A DNA stretch of 6,868 nucleotides, from assembly GCA_934668605.1 (NCBI GenBank), contig CAKUNY010000106.1:1-6868 (forward strand), written 5' to 3'. Positions 5,121 through 6,868 of the stretch are shown one piece after another. The position numbers were made by a program, and so were the translations under genes. The stretch comes from an uncultured Oscillospiraceae bacterium (GTDB lineage: Bacteria > Bacillota > Clostridia > Oscillospirales > Oscillospiraceae). Below the pieces are notes generated by a model. It was not told where the DNA came from and searched no databases. It saw only the letters and a program-made list of their open reading frames with translations. Each line of letters opens with the position of its first letter. Position 1 is the stretch's first letter.

Positions 5121-6329
5121 ATGGTTTACGAAAAGGAAGAGATTCTGCAATATGTCATTGAGGAGGACGTGAAGTTCATCCGCATGACGTTCTGCGACGT
5201 GATGGGTCGGCTCAAAAACGTCTCGATCATGCCGGACGAATTGGATCGGGCGTTTTCCTATGGCATTTCCATCGACGCCTCGGCTATCTCCGGCTTTGGG
5301 GGCGACGTGTACTCCGATCTTGTGCTGCGCCCGGATGCGTCGACGCTCTGCATCCTCCCGTGGCGGCCGGAGCACGGGCGCGTGGTGCGCATGTTCTGCT
5401 CGGTGCATTACCCCGACGGGCGGCCGTTCGAGATGGACACGCGCGCCATTCTCGCAAGAGCCGTAGACGAAGCCAAAAAAGACGGCCTCACGTTCTTCTT
5501 TGGCCCCGAGATGGAGTTTTACCTCTTCCGGCGGGACGACACCGGCGCTGCGACGCGCATTCCGTATGACACGGCCGGGTACATGGACGTTGCACCGGAG
5601 GACAAGGGCGAAAACGTCCGCCGTGAAGTCTGCCTGACTTTGGAGCAGATGGGCATTCGCCCGGAGAGCTCGCACCACGAGGAAGGCCCCGGCCAGAATG
5701 AAATTGATTTCCGCTACGCAGACCCCTTGACCGCCGCCGACAACGCAGTCACCTTCCGAAGCGTCGTCTCGACCGTTGCCGCCGGAAACGGACTTTGCGC
5801 TGATTTTTCGCCAAAGCCCCTGCCGGACGCGCCGGGAAGCGGCATGCACATCAATCTCTCCGTGAAGTCATCCAGCGGCGCGGACGTGATGCCGCAGGTC
5901 ATGGCGGGCATTCTGGGGCATATCTGCGATCTGACCGTATTTTTAAACCCCGTGGACGCGTCGTATCGCCGCCTCGGCTGCCGCAAAGCCCCGCGCTATA
6001 TTTCGTGGTCGACGGAAAACCGCTCGCAGCTCATCCGGATCCCCGCCGCCTTCGGCGAATACCGAAGAGCCGAGCTCCGCTCTCCGGATCCCACGTGTAA
6101 CCCGTATCTGGCCTTTGCGCTGCTCATTTACGCGGGGCTCGACGGCGTCCGGCAATCGTCTCCCCTGCCCGCGCCCGCCGATGTGAACCTCTTCACGGCG
6201 CCCGAGCAAGTCACGGCCGCCTACCGAAAGCTCCCCGGAACGCTCGACGAGGCCAAGCAGGCCGCGCGCGCAAGCGAATTTGCCCGCCGGTGCCTGCCGG
6301 AACCCCTCATTTCGTATTACACCCGCTGA
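5121..6329 (+). CDS. Type I glutamine synthetase-like protein
   Basis: This is a 402-residue member of the GS type I fold, shorter than the usual 440-470. Asp52, the metal ligands in GPEMEFYLF (128-136; Glu130, Glu132) and HHEEGPGQNEID (185-196; Glu187, Glu194), and His243 in GSGMH are kept, as are Arg284, Arg301, Arg306, Glu318 and Arg320. Three things are odd. The Glu-flap motif GYEAP reads GCRKAP (286-291), with Lys289 where the catalytic Glu327 of the enteric enzyme lies and one residue missing before it. The position of Bacillus subtilis feedback residue Arg62 is Gly61. The protein ends in SYYTR, about 25 residues before the usual C-terminal end. GGAAAGG lies ten bases before the start. 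It could be a glutamine-family ligase with another amine substrate, a weak GS, or a ligand sensor; the ANTAR gene follows after 33 bases. Family assignment is secure, activity is not. Confidence 0.93.
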   Translation: MVYEKEEILQYVIEEDVKFIRMTFCDVMGRLKNVSIMPDELDRAFSYGISIDASAISGFGGDVYSDLVLRPDASTLCILPWRPEHGRVVRMFCSVHYPDGRPFEMDTRAILARAVDEAKKDGLTFFFGPEMEFYLFRRDDTGAATRIPYDTAGYMDVAPEDKGENVRREVCLTLEQMGIRPESSHHEEGPGQNEIDFRYADPLTAADNAVTFRSVVSTVAAGNGLCADFSPKPLPDAPGSGMHINLSVKSSSGADVMPQVMAGILGHICDLTVFLNPVDASYRRLGCRKAPRYISWSTENRSQLIRIPAAFGEYRRAELRSPDPTCNPYLAFALLIYAGLDGVRQSSPLPAPADVNLFTAPEQVTAAYRKLPGTLDEAKQAARASEFARRCLPEPLISYYTR

Positions 6330-6362
6330 TTTCATCCCGCTCTGGAAAGGAGGCGCGCACAA

Positions 6363-6868
6363 ATGGATAGCGTAACTCGAAGCTACAGCGTGCTGCTCGT
6401 CTCCGCGTCCGCAAAATTTATGGACTCCGTGCTCCCGCTTCTGCCGGAACGCGAGTTTTCGCCCATCACGAAGGCCTCGGACGTTTCAAGCGCGCGGCGA
6501 TGTCTTTTGGAGCGCAGCTACGATCTTCTGATCATCAACGCGCCGCTGCCGGACGAGTTCGGAACAAATTTCGCCCTCGACATCTGCCAGAGCACGCAGA
6601 CGGGCGTTCTTCTTCTCGTGCGCGCCGAGCAGTATCCCGACGTCACCGCGCGCGTCTGTCAGAGCGGCGTTCTGACGCTCCAGAAGCCGACCTCCCCCGC
6701 GATCTTTTCCTCTACGCTTCAGCTGCTCTGCGCCACGCGCGCGCGCCTTCGCCGCATGGAGCAGAAGACCGCGACGCTGGAAGAAAAGATGGCGGAGATC
6801 CGGCTTGTCAACCGGGCGAAGTGGGTGCTCATCGAGCAGCTCAAAATGACGGAAAACGAGGCGCACAA
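6363..6868 (+). CDS. ANTAR antitermination regulator, pseudo-receiver type (partial)
   Basis: The gene is cut by the right edge after 168 codons. AAAGGAGG (6346-6353) is nine bases before the ATG. Residues 8-120 have the receiver-like fold (SVLLVSAS at strand 1, YDLLIINAPLPD at strand 3, LQKP with Lys108). The phospho-acceptor Asp is Asn59 and the acidic pair after strand 1 is missing (SASAK), so normal phosphorylation is not expected. A coiled-coil helix (about 125-148) leads into the start of an ANTAR domain: AKWVLIEQLKMTENEAH (152-168). The rest of the three-helix RNA-binding domain lies outside. ANTAR proteins bind paired hairpins in nascent RNA and block terminators. The gene is probably cotranscribed with the GS-like gene. 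Likely targets are leader terminators of nitrogen genes, including those in this window. Confidence 0.88.
   Translation, partial: MDSVTRSYSVLLVSASAKFMDSVLPLLPEREFSPITKASDVSSARRCLLERSYDLLIINAPLPDEFGTNFALDICQSTQTGVLLLVRAEQYPDVTARVCQSGVLTLQKPTSPAIFSSTLQLLCATRARLRRMEQKTATLEEKMAEIRLVNRAKWVLIEQLKMTENEAH

Noticed and set aside
5042..5161. 39-codon frame starting at ATG 5042, read through the terminator
   Set aside because: The only purine-rich stretch abuts the ATG, the frame overlaps the GS-like gene out of phase, and the terminator stem explains the sequence better.
4986..5849. 287-codon minus-strand open frame
   Set aside because: It is antisense to the type I GS-like gene and its leader terminator, with shadow-type composition.
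1..6868. Mobile elements, CRISPR arrays, tRNA or rRNA genes
   Set aside because: I found no transposase, terminal repeats, regularly spaced repeats or tRNA/rRNA signatures on either strand.

Overview
The window looks like part of a low-complexity, GC-rich Clostridia chromosome, most likely an Oscillospirales/Ruminococcaceae-type gut Firmicute. This is inferred from the combination of a type III glutamine synthetase, a tRNA-Asn T-box leader, a glycine riboswitch, an ANTAR-type antitermination regulator and GGAGG-type ribosome binding sites. No marker gene proves the taxonomy. I see no mobile element, CRISPR array, tRNA or rRNA.

Layout, left to right. Positions 1-202 hold, on the minus strand, a promoter, a glycine riboswitch and its expression platform; they serve a gene lying beyond the left edge. 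Positions 203-339 hold no gene, only weak inverted repeats after asnB. Three minus-strand genes follow. Read in their own direction from the right they are glnN (type III glutamine synthetase, start at 4555), an unrecognised 57-residue acidic protein (start at 2399), and asnB (glutamine-hydrolysing asparagine synthetase, start at 1917). asnB is preceded by a T-box leader with an AAC (Asn) specifier. The 565-base gap 4556-5120 is a divergent control region with two back-to-back sigma-A-type promoters, both with 17-base spacers. Each transcript carries an intrinsic terminator between its promoter and its start codon. To the right on the plus strand is a type I glutamine-synthetase-like gene (5121-6329), then an ANTAR regulator that runs off the right edge.

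Together this is a nitrogen-assimilation locus controlled mostly at the RNA level. GlnN makes glutamine, AsnB uses it to make asparagine, uncharged tRNA-Asn sets AsnB output, and the ANTAR protein is a natural candidate for reading through the leader terminators.

The most interesting point is the type I GS-like protein. It keeps the metal ligands but has Lys where the catalytic 'Glu-flap' residue (Glu327 of the enteric enzyme) should be, lacks the usual C-terminal tail, and is probably cotranscribed with an ANTAR protein whose receiver domain has lost its phospho-acceptor Asp. A ligand-sensing GS-like protein working with a phosphorylation-independent antiterminator is a testable hypothesis. 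The unrecognised small protein between glnN and asnB is a second candidate novelty.
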